Source: Prevotella fusca JCM 17724 (lineage in GTDB: Bacteria > Bacteroidota > Bacteroidia > Bacteroidales > Bacteroidaceae). Taken from it: a DNA stretch of 64,000 nt. This document shows, piece by piece, positions 46,682-54,912 of this stretch. A program made the position numbers and the translations under genes. The DNA lies in assembly GCF_001262015.1 (NCBI RefSeq), contig NZ_CP012075.1, positions 868,001 to 932,000 of the forward strand, in the 5' to 3' direction. The first letter of the stretch is position 1; each line of letters begins with the position of its first letter. The notes beneath the pieces are model-generated. The model did no database searches, had not been told where the DNA came from, and was given only the letters and a program-made list of their open reading frames with translations.

Positions 46682-47260
46682 TTATTTTCCTCTAAAACGT
46701 CCATAGCAATTGCTTGGAATGTGGCCTTTAATGCCTGTTACATTCAGTTCATTGTCAAATACTATATAAGCGTCTATATCAACTTTTCTTTCAATGTCTA
46801 TACGCTGCTGATTACATTTAGGTTTAATGATTCCATTTATTGTATTAAGTATTTGGGATAAAGCTTCGCGGCAACGTTGTTCAAGAGTCTTATCAGACTC
46901 TGTCTTTGCATTTGTTTTGAACTCAATCAGGCTTAATTCGTTCACCGTGAGCAATGCACAATCACACACACCACCCTGTTTTACTTTTGGACCTGTTATA
47001 ATCCTATTGTCTAATGGTAATAATACAATCTCTGTTTTGTTAGGATTATCAGCACAAAAAGTCTCCGAAATATTGGGTGGAACTATATTGGTCCAGTCAG
47101 AATATCCTAAAGTGGCATCGTCGTAAACATATAATTTCTCGTCTATACTTATAACCATTGCACGTTGAACACCAATACGCCCACAATTACGTAATGCAGA
47201 ACATAGTCTAAGGTTGCTAACGGCGGTAGGAATATTGGTATTATTTGATAGTCTTGCCAT
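46682..47260 (-). CDS. PD-(D/E)XK-nuclease-like partner of the adjacent ATPase
   Basis: I prefer ATG 47260 (MARLSNNTNIPTAVSNLRL, 192 residues) over the longer frame start at 47287. The segment GGVCDCALLTVNELSLIEFKTNAKTE has the Asp, then E-x-K spacing of PD-(D/E)XK nucleases (about residues 100-120). A helical block with EQRCREALSQILNTINGI follows, as in several restriction-like folds. The start overlaps the end of the upstream ATPase gene by 20 bases, so the two are translationally coupled and likely form one system. Nuclease activity is inferred from the motif only. Confidence 0.6.
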   Translation of the reverse strand: MARLSNNTNIPTAVSNLRLCSALRNCGRIGVQRAMVISIDEKLYVYDDATLGYSDWTNIVPPNISETFCADNPNKTEIVLLPLDNRIITGPKVKQGGVCDCALLTVNELSLIEFKTNAKTESDKTLEQRCREALSQILNTINGIIKPKCNQQRIDIERKVDIDAYIVFDNELNVTGIKGHIPSNCYGRFRGK

Positions 47261-48455
47261 AAATACGATATAATATATTAAACTCACGCATAATTAGCTC
47301 TGATACTGAATCAAGATCATTCTTGCTGATTATACCAGATGATTCTGAGAGAACAGATTGATAATTCTCCATTTCAGCTTCTGTGAGACTAAAAGCTGTG
47401 AGAGATTCAGGGTCAATGTGATATTCTGGAGGAACAATCTCAGCAACCTTTCTTTTTATATTGTCATCTCCTTTTTCATATGCCTTATAAGCAAGTACAA
47501 GGTTATTAAGTATAGCTAGTGTGTATGGGCTATGCGAAGTTAACAAAAGCATATTATCCGTAGTTCCATTGTTAACTTTGCACAATAGCCTTATCATTGA
47601 GTTTTGTGATTCTGGGAAAAGACTTAACTCAGGTTCCTCTACGATATTTACAAAACAATTGTAACGACTACGACTAGAGAGATGTTTTAACATAGCGTTC
47701 TTGACCGAATCTGACAAATTCTCATTTTCCATAATCTTAGAAGTTTCTTTTTGCAATTTCTGTAATTCTTCTACAGACATGGGACGTTCTTTACCAGAAG
47801 CAACAATATTCCCTAAATAGTCAGAAACTATACAGACTGGTAGGGCTGACTGAATACCACTGGATGCGTTGATAAGACGAACACGATAATCACAGCCTTC
47901 AATCCAGCTAATATCATTCAAAGAATCATACTTGTAGTTCAAATTACCAAATGGAAAAGAATAACCATCTTTAAATCGTTCCTTCGATTCCCAAAAGGTC
48001 TGATTAAAAGTAAGGTTGGAAGCAGGAAGCCCATCAAATGTCTTCAACTTCTTTTCTGCTGAACTTAATATTATTCTTTCAGCAGGAACATACATTATTT
48101 TTGGTAATCCTGTGATAGTTCCATTCTTTTTTTCTATATTAAACGCATTTCCTGCATAAACAAATTTATACAGAGCACTTTCATATAATATGTAGGTATC
48201 GTTACGGAAAAAATCATCAATACGATGATACCCACATAATTGTTTTTTAAAGCGTGCATCTACAAACTTCGTAAAATAGTCCAAAGAATACGTCTCTGTC
48301 AATAATGTCTTTTCGAGCCATCTAAAAGTAGAGTACAACTTAACAATGCAACTCTTTCCTGTACCTTGGTCACCAATAAAAAGATTTACTTTGCGGAAGT
48401 TGATATCGATACTTCTTATAGGTCCGAATGATTTGACTACTAATCGTTCGTTCAT
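47241..48455 (-). CDS. AAA ATPase of the OLD/RecF-like (AAA_15/21) type
   Basis: The 404-residue protein begins MNERLVVKSFGPIRSIDINF, then Walker A GDQGTGKS (residues 28-35). A long lid region follows, then the signature-like SSGIQSALP, Walker B-type FVNIVEEPELSLFP near 275-285, and the switch LLLTSHSPYTLAILN near 311-325. It is an ABC-type SMC/OLD ATPase without a Toprim nuclease domain; the nuclease function seems to be supplied by the overlapping downstream gene. ATPase plus separate nuclease pairs (Septu, PARIS-like) are phage defence systems, but the partner here is different from HNH or Toprim/DUF4435 effectors. Confidence 0.85.
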   Translation of the reverse strand: MNERLVVKSFGPIRSIDINFRKVNLFIGDQGTGKSCIVKLYSTFRWLEKTLLTETYSLDYFTKFVDARFKKQLCGYHRIDDFFRNDTYILYESALYKFVYAGNAFNIEKKNGTITGLPKIMYVPAERIILSSAEKKLKTFDGLPASNLTFNQTFWESKERFKDGYSFPFGNLNYKYDSLNDISWIEGCDYRVRLINASSGIQSALPVCIVSDYLGNIVASGKERPMSVEELQKLQKETSKIMENENLSDSVKNAMLKHLSSRSRYNCFVNIVEEPELSLFPESQNSMIRLLCKVNNGTTDNMLLLTSHSPYTLAILNNLVLAYKAYEKGDDNIKRKVAEIVPPEYHIDPESLTAFSLTEAEMENYQSVLSESSGIISKNDLDSVSELIMREFNILYRIYGKTIK

Positions 48456-48860
48456 AATCCTGTTTTTATTATTCTATTACATATTCTACTTTATATCCTT
48501 GGCAAAGATAATAATAAATAAGGGGAAAGTAAAGAAAAGATAAGAAAAACAATAATCTGCAATTCTATTTAACATGGGATCTCCTTTACTATTTCCTTAA
48601 AACTTATTCAGCTATTACGTCATAAATATGCGTAATGGCTTCATGCCACTTTATGACTTCTTTGGAACAAGGAGCGACAAGCGAGAGCCATTAAGTATTA
48701 GTACTGAATGGAATGTGTAGATGCAGTACTTAAAGAGTAGGCATCTGCTGTTCTGCACGCCAAGGATTTGAAGTCATTACCACTCCATAGTTTCTACCTT
48801 TTTTGTTCTTGTCCCGCACATTCAATTAGAATCTGCAAAATGTGTGCCCTTAGCTTATGA

Positions 48861-48945
48861 AAGAGGCCTGATTGGCTTGAAAATAGATGCCCTTTTGAAC
48901 TCTTATTAATGCCTTCTTGAAGTCCAATTAAGCACCTTTTCTTGC
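48861..48945. repeat. Dispersed intergenic repeat, copy 4 (inverted)
   Basis: Read on the minus strand it begins TGCAAGAAAAGGTGCTTAAT and continues TGGACTTCAAGAAGGCATT, with an AAAGGGCATCTATTTTCAAG module, matching copies 1-3. The 48456-49111 stretch otherwise has no supported gene. Confidence 0.75.
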
Positions 48946-49111
48946 ATCACTTCGTGTTTGTTTACTTTACTTTCGATTATAATCTTGTCTTTTATAAGTG
49001 TTTTTTTAGGTGTATTATATGATTTTATACCATGTTTTTTACGTCTTTTCTGTATATTTTCGATGTGTCGAAATGAAAAGGTTTTCTGTGTCGGAGAATG
49101 AATAAAACAGG

Positions 49112-49429
49112 TTAGACAAGACAGCCTAGGCTATCAAATTTGTTTAAAGAATAGCGACCTGCTGTAAGCTTATGATTTTGATTCTGATATAACCGCTCTC
49201 CCAAAGTACATTGAAAAGCTCTGTTGATGATCCGTAGGAGAAGATACTGTGCTTTGAAAAGGATTAAAACAGCATAGACTGTTTTAAGGGTTTCCAGCGT
49301 AGCCTGTTTTCTGTAAGGCACGAGGTAAGATACTGCCATACAAATGAAGTGAAAGTTTGCATAGTTGGCTTTCTGCGGAGTTTGTTTGAGAAGTGCTGCC
49401 GAATGCCTGGAAGAAAACTGGCGGAGCAA
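49112..49429 (-). CDS. Doubtful open frame of 105 codons near the dispersed repeat
   Basis: The predicted product (MLRQFSSRHSAALLKQTPQK...) has a mixed composition and no motif. Frames like this recur beside intergenic repeats in Prevotella-type genomes, so it may be part of a repeat unit rather than a gene. No promoter or good ribosome binding site was seen. I report it only because the frame is complete. Confidence 0.25.
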   Translation of the reverse strand: MLRQFSSRHSAALLKQTPQKANYANFHFICMAVSYLVPYRKQATLETLKTVYAVLILFKAQYLLLRIINRAFQCTLGERLYQNQNHKLTAGRYSLNKFDSLGCLV

Positions 49430-49599
49430 TGGGCATAGGTAACTTAGAAAGGGTTAGAACAATCTTTTAAAGTTTTATTTATTAGTGGGAACTAGGAGTG
49501 TTATTATAAACAAGTATTAAATTACAGGGCCTCAGTATTAGTGAAAAGGGCATGAGTATTACGTGCTGCGATTAAAAAGAGCAGCACAGCTCGAAAAAC

Positions 49600-49622
49600 A
49601 TCCGTGGTGACAAACCACGGAT
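49600..49622 (-). terminator. Terminator of the 51333-49631 minus-strand operon
   Basis: Perfect stem ATCCGTGGT (49600-49608) / ACCACGGAT (49614-49622), followed on the minus strand by GTTTTT. A second hairpin GTGCTGC/GCAGCAC (49563-49587) follows further downstream. Confidence 0.8.
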
Positions 49623-49630
49623 ATTTCGTT

Positions 49631-49867
49631 TCATAGATGAAAAGTCTTAAAATCAATCAACATAGAGTTGTAAACAGCTTTTTCGTAGCCTTCGCTTTTT
49701 AGAACAGCCAACTCTTGTCTTGCAAATGAGTTTGCTTGTGACTTACTCAATCCGAATTTACTTCGCATTGGTCTGTTTGGGCGCATAGTATCTACTTGAT
49801 AAAGTTCTTGATAAGTAGGGATATACTTGATGCGCTTTATAATTAATACTCTTGGATATCTTATCAT
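49631..49867 (-). CDS. Small basic element protein of unknown function
   Basis: The 78-residue basic protein (MIRYPRVLIIKRIKYIPTYQELYQVD..., with SKFGLSKSQANSFARQELAVLKSEGYE) has a helix-rich middle that could bind nucleic acid. It is the last gene of a four-gene minus-strand series (50998-51333, 50273-50977, 49929-50198, this one) that ends at the terminator at 49600. No family is recognised. Confidence 0.55.
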   Translation of the reverse strand: MIRYPRVLIIKRIKYIPTYQELYQVDTMRPNRPMRSKFGLSKSQANSFARQELAVLKSEGYEKAVYNSMLIDFKTFHL

Positions 49868-49928
49868 AGTTCTATATTTTAAGAATTCTTGGATAGTTTA
49901 TCAAAGTAAACCTTAAAGGCATTTGAAT

Positions 49929-50198
49929 TCAATCTATATATGAAATAATCGGTGCAAGCATTTTGTACATTCCATTACGTTTGTGCGCTGCATATCTATA
50001 TCTTATTTCACCGATGATGATACCATTTCTCGTAATAGTATCTTTATACGCTAAACTATCTGTTATGTGGATGTTATTACTCTCACAAATAGCTAAAGAA
50101 GAAGAACGGATATAATGTTTTGAACACATTCCGTAGTTAACTCTTTCTATTCTTCCTTTCACTATGTCAAGGACTGCATTCTTAATTTTTGTCTCCAT
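49929..50198 (-). CDS. Small element protein of unknown function
   Basis: An 89-residue basic protein (METKIKNAVLDIVKGRIERVN..., ending GMYKMLAPIISYID). No domain is recognised. It sits in the minus-strand series of accessory genes with 62- and 75-base spacers to its neighbours. Confidence 0.55.
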   Translation of the reverse strand: METKIKNAVLDIVKGRIERVNYGMCSKHYIRSSSLAICESNNIHITDSLAYKDTITRNGIIIGEIRYRYAAHKRNGMYKMLAPIISYID

Positions 50199-50272
50199 TG
50201 CGTTTATTTTAATGACTTATTGATGTTTTATGTATTTCAATGGTAAGGTTTTTCTGCCTTACCATTGTATTG

Positions 50273-50977
50273 TTAGAGATAAGCAAGTCGCTCAGTTGCT
50301 TTTATTATTAAGTCCTTTAATTGCTCTTTATTCAGTTCGGGCAATAGGTCTATCACCATAAAGTTTTCTGTATCTTCTATCTCAATACCCTTATTAGCAA
50401 GGATTGTTTTTATGTCTAAACGGCTAAACTCATTGTACACCTTACATCTTATTTGGGTTTCATTTTCAAAAGAAATAGTATTGTCTATCTCTATCGGTTC
50501 GCCTATACCAATAAAAGCATCTATGCGAAGTTTACGTTCCTCTTGCTTGTCAATATCGAAATAAACAAAGTATTGCCCTGTAATGTCTATATTATCCGAA
50601 AGGATGCCGTGTGCATGTCTTATAGAGCCATCTGTTTTACGATAAGCGAAAGCAGTAACACTCTCTTTCTTCATCTTCTCTTTTAGTTTGACAACAAGTG
50701 CAAGACAAATATCATGATGCTCTTCTATTGTTCCTTTACGGAGTTCACCTACCTCGACAAGACTATCTATGACAAACGACCTCCAACCCTTACAATCAAC
50801 ATCATAGTAAGCAAGTGTATATTTGCATTGTTGGTGCTTTATGTTGCCTTTTATTGTGTGTCCTATACCATACAATGTTCCGCAAGCGTGACGCTCTGTT
50901 CCATCTTTCTTTCTATAGACAAAAGAAACAATTCCTTTGCGAAGTCTATCTACCAATGTTTCAAAAAGATTTTCCAT
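50273..50977 (-). CDS. Tandem DUF2693 (SH3-like) element protein
   Basis: A 234-residue protein with two copies of the same unit. The first (about residues 12-72) has GIVSFVYRKKDGTERHACGTLYGIG and YYDVDCKGWRSFVIDSLVEVGE. The second (about 102-162) has ESVTAFAYRKTDGSIRHAHGIL and YFDIDKQEERKLRIDAFIGIGE. The unit resembles DUF2693, an SH3-like barrel common in Bacteroides phages and conjugative transposons. The last 70 residues are helical. The role is unknown; it is probably a nucleic-acid- or protein-binding accessory factor of the element. Confidence 0.75.
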   Translation of the reverse strand: MENLFETLVDRLRKGIVSFVYRKKDGTERHACGTLYGIGHTIKGNIKHQQCKYTLAYYDVDCKGWRSFVIDSLVEVGELRKGTIEEHHDICLALVVKLKEKMKKESVTAFAYRKTDGSIRHAHGILSDNIDITGQYFVYFDIDKQEERKLRIDAFIGIGEPIEIDNTISFENETQIRCKVYNEFSRLDIKTILANKGIEIEDTENFMVIDLLPELNKEQLKDLIIKATERLAYL

Positions 50978-50997
50978 AATTAAAGTATTATAGTTGA

Positions 50998-51333
50998 TTA
51001 CTCATTATCAATAAGTTCTTTAATATCTTCTTCAGAGTTAACCTCTGTTCCGTTGAAATAAAAGTGTGTATCAAGTGAGCCGTTAATATAGCTATCAAAT
51101 TGCTCTCTATCACATCCTTTGCTATCGACATATTCGTAAACTACTTTCAGCCAAAGGATTTCCATTAGGCAATTTCTTACATTATGAGAATTAAGAGCTG
51201 CACACTCTAAAGCCTCTTCTAAATCTTCTTTCGTCCAATCGTAACCAAAGTTAGATTTAAAGTTCTCAAACTTATAGTCTTCCTTACTAAATCCTAAACT
51301 TACCAAAATCGCATAATTGTTTGTCATATCCAA
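50998..51333 (-). CDS. Small acidic element protein of unknown function
   Basis: A 111-residue acidic protein (MDMTNNYAILVSLGFSKEDYKF..., FGYDWTKEDLEEALECAAL). No known domain. It is the first gene downstream of the structured leader at 51334-51560 and ends 20 bases before the DUF2693 gene, so the two are probably co-transcribed. Confidence 0.6.
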   Translation of the reverse strand: MDMTNNYAILVSLGFSKEDYKFENFKSNFGYDWTKEDLEEALECAALNSHNVRNCLMEILWLKVVYEYVDSKGCDREQFDSYINGSLDTHFYFNGTEVNSEEDIKELIDNE

Positions 51334-51560
51334 TTGTTCTTAAATGATACATTTCCCTTTCGTTCAAATGCTTTTGCAGCATCACTGTCGGGTTTCAAAT
51401 TTTACGTGCAGATAAGTTGCAAGGTTATTAGGTAGATAAACAAAGTAATTTCACTATATTCTAATGGAAAACCCAAATCTATGATTTGCGGAAGGCTGCT
51501 GTTAGAATCTTGTGAAATATTGAAGAGGTACTTTGTGTTCTATCAACCTTGCTAACTTTG
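51334..51560 (-). ncRNA. Candidate structured leader, copy B
   Basis: A near-copy of 46126-46361. Conserved parts: GATACATTTCCCTTTCGTTC, the TGC-TTTT-GCA hairpin, TGTCGGGTTTCAAATTTTAC, inner hairpin CAAATC/GATTTG, and the closing stem GCAAGGTT (51419-51426) with AACCTTGC (51545-51552). Copy A has GTAAGGTC/GACCTTAC at the same place, a double compensatory change. TAACTTTG follows at 51553-51560. The 51561-51903 stretch beyond it has no gene. Confidence 0.6.
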
Positions 51561-51903
51561 CAAAGGAAAATAGAAACAAGACAAGTGAATGCATTAAGTG
51601 AAACGATACTTCTATTAGGGCGTGTCACACGATAAGAGGAAAAATACGGCAAGTAGGAGACAATGTGTTTATGTTATAGCTATCTTGTCTTGCTGGTCCA
51701 TAAAATGCAAAACAGCTCTTACCTATAACTCAAAATTAGGGGTCGAGTCTCTTCTTCTGAAAGAATTGATATGATTTGATATAAAAGGTTCGAATCACAT
51801 CTTTTTGATTTTTTAATTAATCATTCATATTCAAGTACTTAGATGTTACGAAAATAATTTACAAGAAAAAGTTGTTTCATTGCTTTTTCAGAATCTTCGG
51901 AGT

Positions 51904-51927
51904 AAAAAGTGGGTCAAAAAGTGGGTC
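51904..51927 (+). repeat. Two tandem copies of a 12-bp sequence
   Basis: AAAAAGTGGGTC occurs twice head to tail (51904-51915, 51916-51927), next to the presumed left end of the integrative element. It could be an integrase or excisionase arm site. Confidence 0.7.
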
Positions 51928-51951
51928 AAAGGAAAATTGGGGATAAAGAAA

Positions 51952-51982
51952 AAGTCCCTAAGTCATTGTGACTTAGGGACTT
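51952..51982. terminator. Strong bidirectional terminator
   Basis: Perfect 14-base arms AAGTCCCTAAGTCA (51952-51965) and TGACTTAGGGACTT (51969-51982) with a three-base loop, preceded by an A-rich stretch that gives a U-tract on the minus strand. Confidence 0.85.
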
Positions 51983-51997
51983 AATCGATGAAATAAT

Positions 51998-52025
51998 GCG
52001 GAGAGAGAGGCTCTTTCTCTCGAAC
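51998..52025 (-). other. tRNA 3'-end-like fragment, candidate att site
   Basis: On the minus strand the stretch reads GTTCGAGAGAAAGAG then CCTCTCTCTCCGC. It resembles the T-loop and acceptor end of a tRNA (GTTCGA...CCTCTCTCTCCGC is typical of Ser-type tRNAs) and is followed by the terminator above. The remainder of a tRNA is absent. It lies 145 bases before an integrase gene, where an attachment-site remnant is expected. Confidence 0.5.
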
Positions 52026-52110
52026 TATCACAAACTATCAAATCGTATCAATCTATTGTAATATAGTAGTTTACGCAAAATGTTAATAAAATGAGATTTC
52101 ACGGAAAATC

Positions 52111-52142
52111 TTTGGTAATATCATTTTTAGGGTGTAACTTTG
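52111..52142 (+). promoter_or_regulatory. Integrase promoter
   Basis: TTTG (52111-52114), a 20-base spacer, TAACTTTG (52135-52142), 27 bases before the ATG. An excellent match to the Bacteroidetes consensus. Confidence 0.8.
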
Positions 52143-52169
52143 GGTGCATAAAACAATATACCCGAAGGT

Positions 52170-53462
52170 ATGAATATCAAACGGAACATCATCTTCACGT
52201 TGGAGAGCAGGAAGAAGGACGGAGTTCTTATCACAGAGAACGTGCCTATTCGTATGCGCGTTAATTTTGCATCCAAGCGGATTGAGTTCACCACTGGCTA
52301 TCGCATTGATTCAGCCAAGTGGGATGCAGATAAGCAGCGTGTGAAGAATGGTTGTAGCAACAAGTTAAAACAATCGGCTTCTGAAATCAATGCTTCGCTC
52401 TTGGAGTATTATACGGAAATACAGTCAATCTTTAAGAGGTTTGAGGTAGAGGACGTAATGCCAACGCCCGAACAGATAAAGAAGGCTTTCAATGCTTTGC
52501 ACAAACCTGTGAGCGAAGAACCTAAGCCAAAGAAAGAAGCGTTGCCTTACGATTTCTTTCAGGTGTTTGATGATTTCGTAGAGGACTGTGGGCGTCAGAA
52601 CAATTGGACGGACTCCACGTTTGAGAAATTTGCAGCCGTGAAAAATCATTTGACCAACTTTCGTGAAGGACTTACCTTTGAGTTCTTTGATGAGCGAGGC
52701 TTGAATGACTATGTGGGTTATCTGCGTGATGTAAAGGAGATGCGCAATACAACCATTGGCAAGCAACTGAGTTTCTTGAAATGGTTTTTGCGCTGGGCTT
52801 TCAAGAAAGGTGTACATCAAAACAACGCCTACGATAGTTATAAGCCTAAACTCAAGAGTACCCAAAAGAAAATCATCTTTCTCACTTGGGACGAACTCAA
52901 CCGTCTCCGAGAGTTCAAAATCCCTTCTAACAAGCAGGCTCTCGAACGTGTGCGTGATGTATTCCTCTTCCAATGCTTCACAGGCTTGCGCTATTCGGAT
53001 GTGTTCAATCTTCGCAGAAGTGATATTAAAGACGACCATATTGAGGTTACAACGGTCAAGACTTCCGACAGCCTGATTATCGAGCTGAACAATCATAGCA
53101 AAGCGATTCTTGACAAATACAAGGATGTGGCGTTTGAAAATGATAAGGTCTTGCCTGTGATTACCAATCAGAAAATGAATGACTATCTCAAGGAATTAGC
53201 AGAAATGGCAGGGATTGACGAGCCTGTGCGCCAAACGTATTACAAAGGTAATGAGCGTATTGACGAAGTTACACCTAAATATGCCCTGCTTGGCACACAT
53301 GCAGGTCGCCGCACTTTTATCTGCAATGCGCTTGCATTGGGTATTCCTCCTCAAGTTGTGATGAAGTGGACAGGACATAGCGACTACAAGGCAATGAAAC
53401 CCTACATTGATATTGCAGACGACATCAAGGCGAATGCCATGAGTAAATTCAATCAGTTATAA
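52170..53462 (+). CDS. Tyrosine-type site-specific integrase
   Basis: A 430-residue integrase. The N-terminal arm-binding domain and the SAM-like core-binding domain (about 125-225, FEFFDERGLNDYVGYLRDVKEMRNTTIGKQLSFLKWFLRWA) precede the catalytic domain. The catalytic residues are Arg in FTGLRYSDVFNL near 271, His and Arg in GTHAGRRTF near 376-379, His in GHSDY near 401 and the nucleophile Tyr in KPYIDI near 412. It would integrate and excise the mobilizable element at its left end. The YhcG-like gene starts 12 bases after the stop. Confidence 0.96.
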   Translation: MNIKRNIIFTLESRKKDGVLITENVPIRMRVNFASKRIEFTTGYRIDSAKWDADKQRVKNGCSNKLKQSASEINASLLEYYTEIQSIFKRFEVEDVMPTPEQIKKAFNALHKPVSEEPKPKKEALPYDFFQVFDDFVEDCGRQNNWTDSTFEKFAAVKNHLTNFREGLTFEFFDERGLNDYVGYLRDVKEMRNTTIGKQLSFLKWFLRWAFKKGVHQNNAYDSYKPKLKSTQKKIIFLTWDELNRLREFKIPSNKQALERVRDVFLFQCFTGLRYSDVFNLRRSDIKDDHIEVTTVKTSDSLIIELNNHSKAILDKYKDVAFENDKVLPVITNQKMNDYLKELAEMAGIDEPVRQTYYKGNERIDEVTPKYALLGTHAGRRTFICNALALGIPPQVVMKWTGHSDYKAMKPYIDIADDIKANAMSKFNQL

Positions 53463-53474
53463 CGCTAAAACGAT

Positions 53475-54758
53475 ATGAGCCAAGAAATAAATAAAACTGA
53501 TCACCAAGATTTAGATCCCGTTGTACGAGCCATCGGTACTGATCTTGAGTATACACAAGTACGCTTAATAGCCTCTGCAAACGCAGACATGCTTTTCCAC
53601 TATTGGAAAGTGGGACATTTTATTCTCTATCTCCAAAAGAAAGAAGGTCGGGGAAGCAAAGTGATTGACAACCTATCCAAGGCGATACGCTCAAAATATC
53701 CAGATAAGAAAGGGTATTCTCGCAGAAATATCTTCTATATGTGCCAGTTTGCCAGTGCTTATCCGTTGGAAGTGCTGAAAGAGATGGACAGGATAGATAG
53801 CTTACTCACAACTCCTACTGTAGAGAAGGTTTTAAGTCTGACAAACGAACTCAATCAAATTGTGCAACAACCTGTTGCACTAATTCAAGCCACAGAAAAT
53901 CAATCGAATACAATTACGCAACAGCCTGTTGCACAATTAGAAGAAGTTACTGAAACATTGTCAGCAATCTATCACTGCGACATCAGTCAGATAGAGGAAA
54001 TCTTCAAGCATTCTGCCATAGTTCGCACCAACTGGGCGAGCCATGTAATTCTGCTTAATAGTAAGCTTCCATTGGGCGAGTGCTATTGGTACATTTCGCA
54101 AGCAGTTGCTAATGGATGGAGTCGCAATGTTCTGCAGGTGCAGATTGAGACCAATCTTTTCGCTCGACAGGTCACGGCAAAGAAAGTGAGTAACTTCTCG
54201 GCACGATTGCCCAAACCGCAAAGCGACCTTGCCAACTATCTGATGAAAGACCCTTATATCTTTGATTTGATGGGGCAAACAGATAAAATGGCAGAACGAG
54301 ACCTTGAACAACAATTGGTATCTCATATCACCAAATATCTTTTGGAAATGGGCAGTGGCTTTGCATTTGTGGCACAGCAGAAGCATTTTGAAGTAGGCGA
54401 TTCTGATTTCTATGCCGACCTCATCCTCTATAACATCCAACTGCATGCATACGTGGTTATCGAACTAAAAGCTACACCTTTTAAACCAGAATATATGGGG
54501 CAACTGAACTTCTATATCAATGTTGTGGACGATACCCTTCGTGGCGAACACGACAACAAGACCATTGGCTTGCTCCTCTGCAATGGTGGAGATAAAGTGG
54601 TGGCACAATATGCTCTTTCTGGCTATGATCAGCCTATTGGTGTCAGTGATTATCAACTGACAAAGGCTATACCTGATGATTTGAAGTCGGCTCTGCCTAC
54701 GGTGGAAGAAGTTGAGGAAGAGTTGTCGAAGATAATAGAGCAAGATAGCGAAAGATGA
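53475..54758 (+). CDS. YhcG/DUF1016-type PD-(D/E)XK nuclease
   Basis: The 427-residue protein has the DUF1016 N-terminal domain (ADMLFHYWKVGHFILYLQKKEGRGSKVIDNLSKAIRSKYPDKKGYSRRNIFYMCQFA) and a C-terminal nuclease domain with Asp in DSDFYADLILYN near 309 and E-L-K in VVIELKATPFKPEYMGQL near 329. A repeated sequence (QQPVALIQATENQ / QQPVAQLEEVTE) lies in the linker at about 130-155. Proteins of this type accompany R-M systems and mobile elements, and may resolve or protect DNA intermediates. Being 12 bases downstream of the integrase, it is probably co-transcribed with it, which is unusual. Confidence 0.88.
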   Translation: MSQEINKTDHQDLDPVVRAIGTDLEYTQVRLIASANADMLFHYWKVGHFILYLQKKEGRGSKVIDNLSKAIRSKYPDKKGYSRRNIFYMCQFASAYPLEVLKEMDRIDSLLTTPTVEKVLSLTNELNQIVQQPVALIQATENQSNTITQQPVAQLEEVTETLSAIYHCDISQIEEIFKHSAIVRTNWASHVILLNSKLPLGECYWYISQAVANGWSRNVLQVQIETNLFARQVTAKKVSNFSARLPKPQSDLANYLMKDPYIFDLMGQTDKMAERDLEQQLVSHITKYLLEMGSGFAFVAQQKHFEVGDSDFYADLILYNIQLHAYVVIELKATPFKPEYMGQLNFYINVVDDTLRGEHDNKTIGLLLCNGGDKVVAQYALSGYDQPIGVSDYQLTKAIPDDLKSALPTVEEVEEELSKIIEQDSER

Positions 54759-54871
54759 AATATCTATATTCGTTAGCAATTAATCAAAAAGAGGATTAAA
54801 GGTTTAATTTTTTACTCAGTAGTAAACTATTAGTTTACCTACAAGCATAAAAACTAACTACTAAACGAAGA

Positions 54872-54908
54872 CACTCCAAGAAACTATACTAAACAATTTC
54901 TTGGAGTG
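54872..54908. terminator. Bidirectional terminator between convergent genes
   Basis: Perfect 12-base arms CACTCCAAGAAA (54872-54883) and TTTCTTGGAGTG (54897-54908), with T-rich flanks on the right. Confidence 0.85.
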
Positions 54909-54912
54909 TTTG

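Noticed and set aside
51998..52025. An intact tRNA gene
   Set aside because: Only a 3'-end-like piece is present; no D-arm or anticodon arm can be formed on either side.
52425..53096. A 223-codon minus-strand frame
   Set aside because: Antisense to the integrase gene, with composition of a shadow frame.
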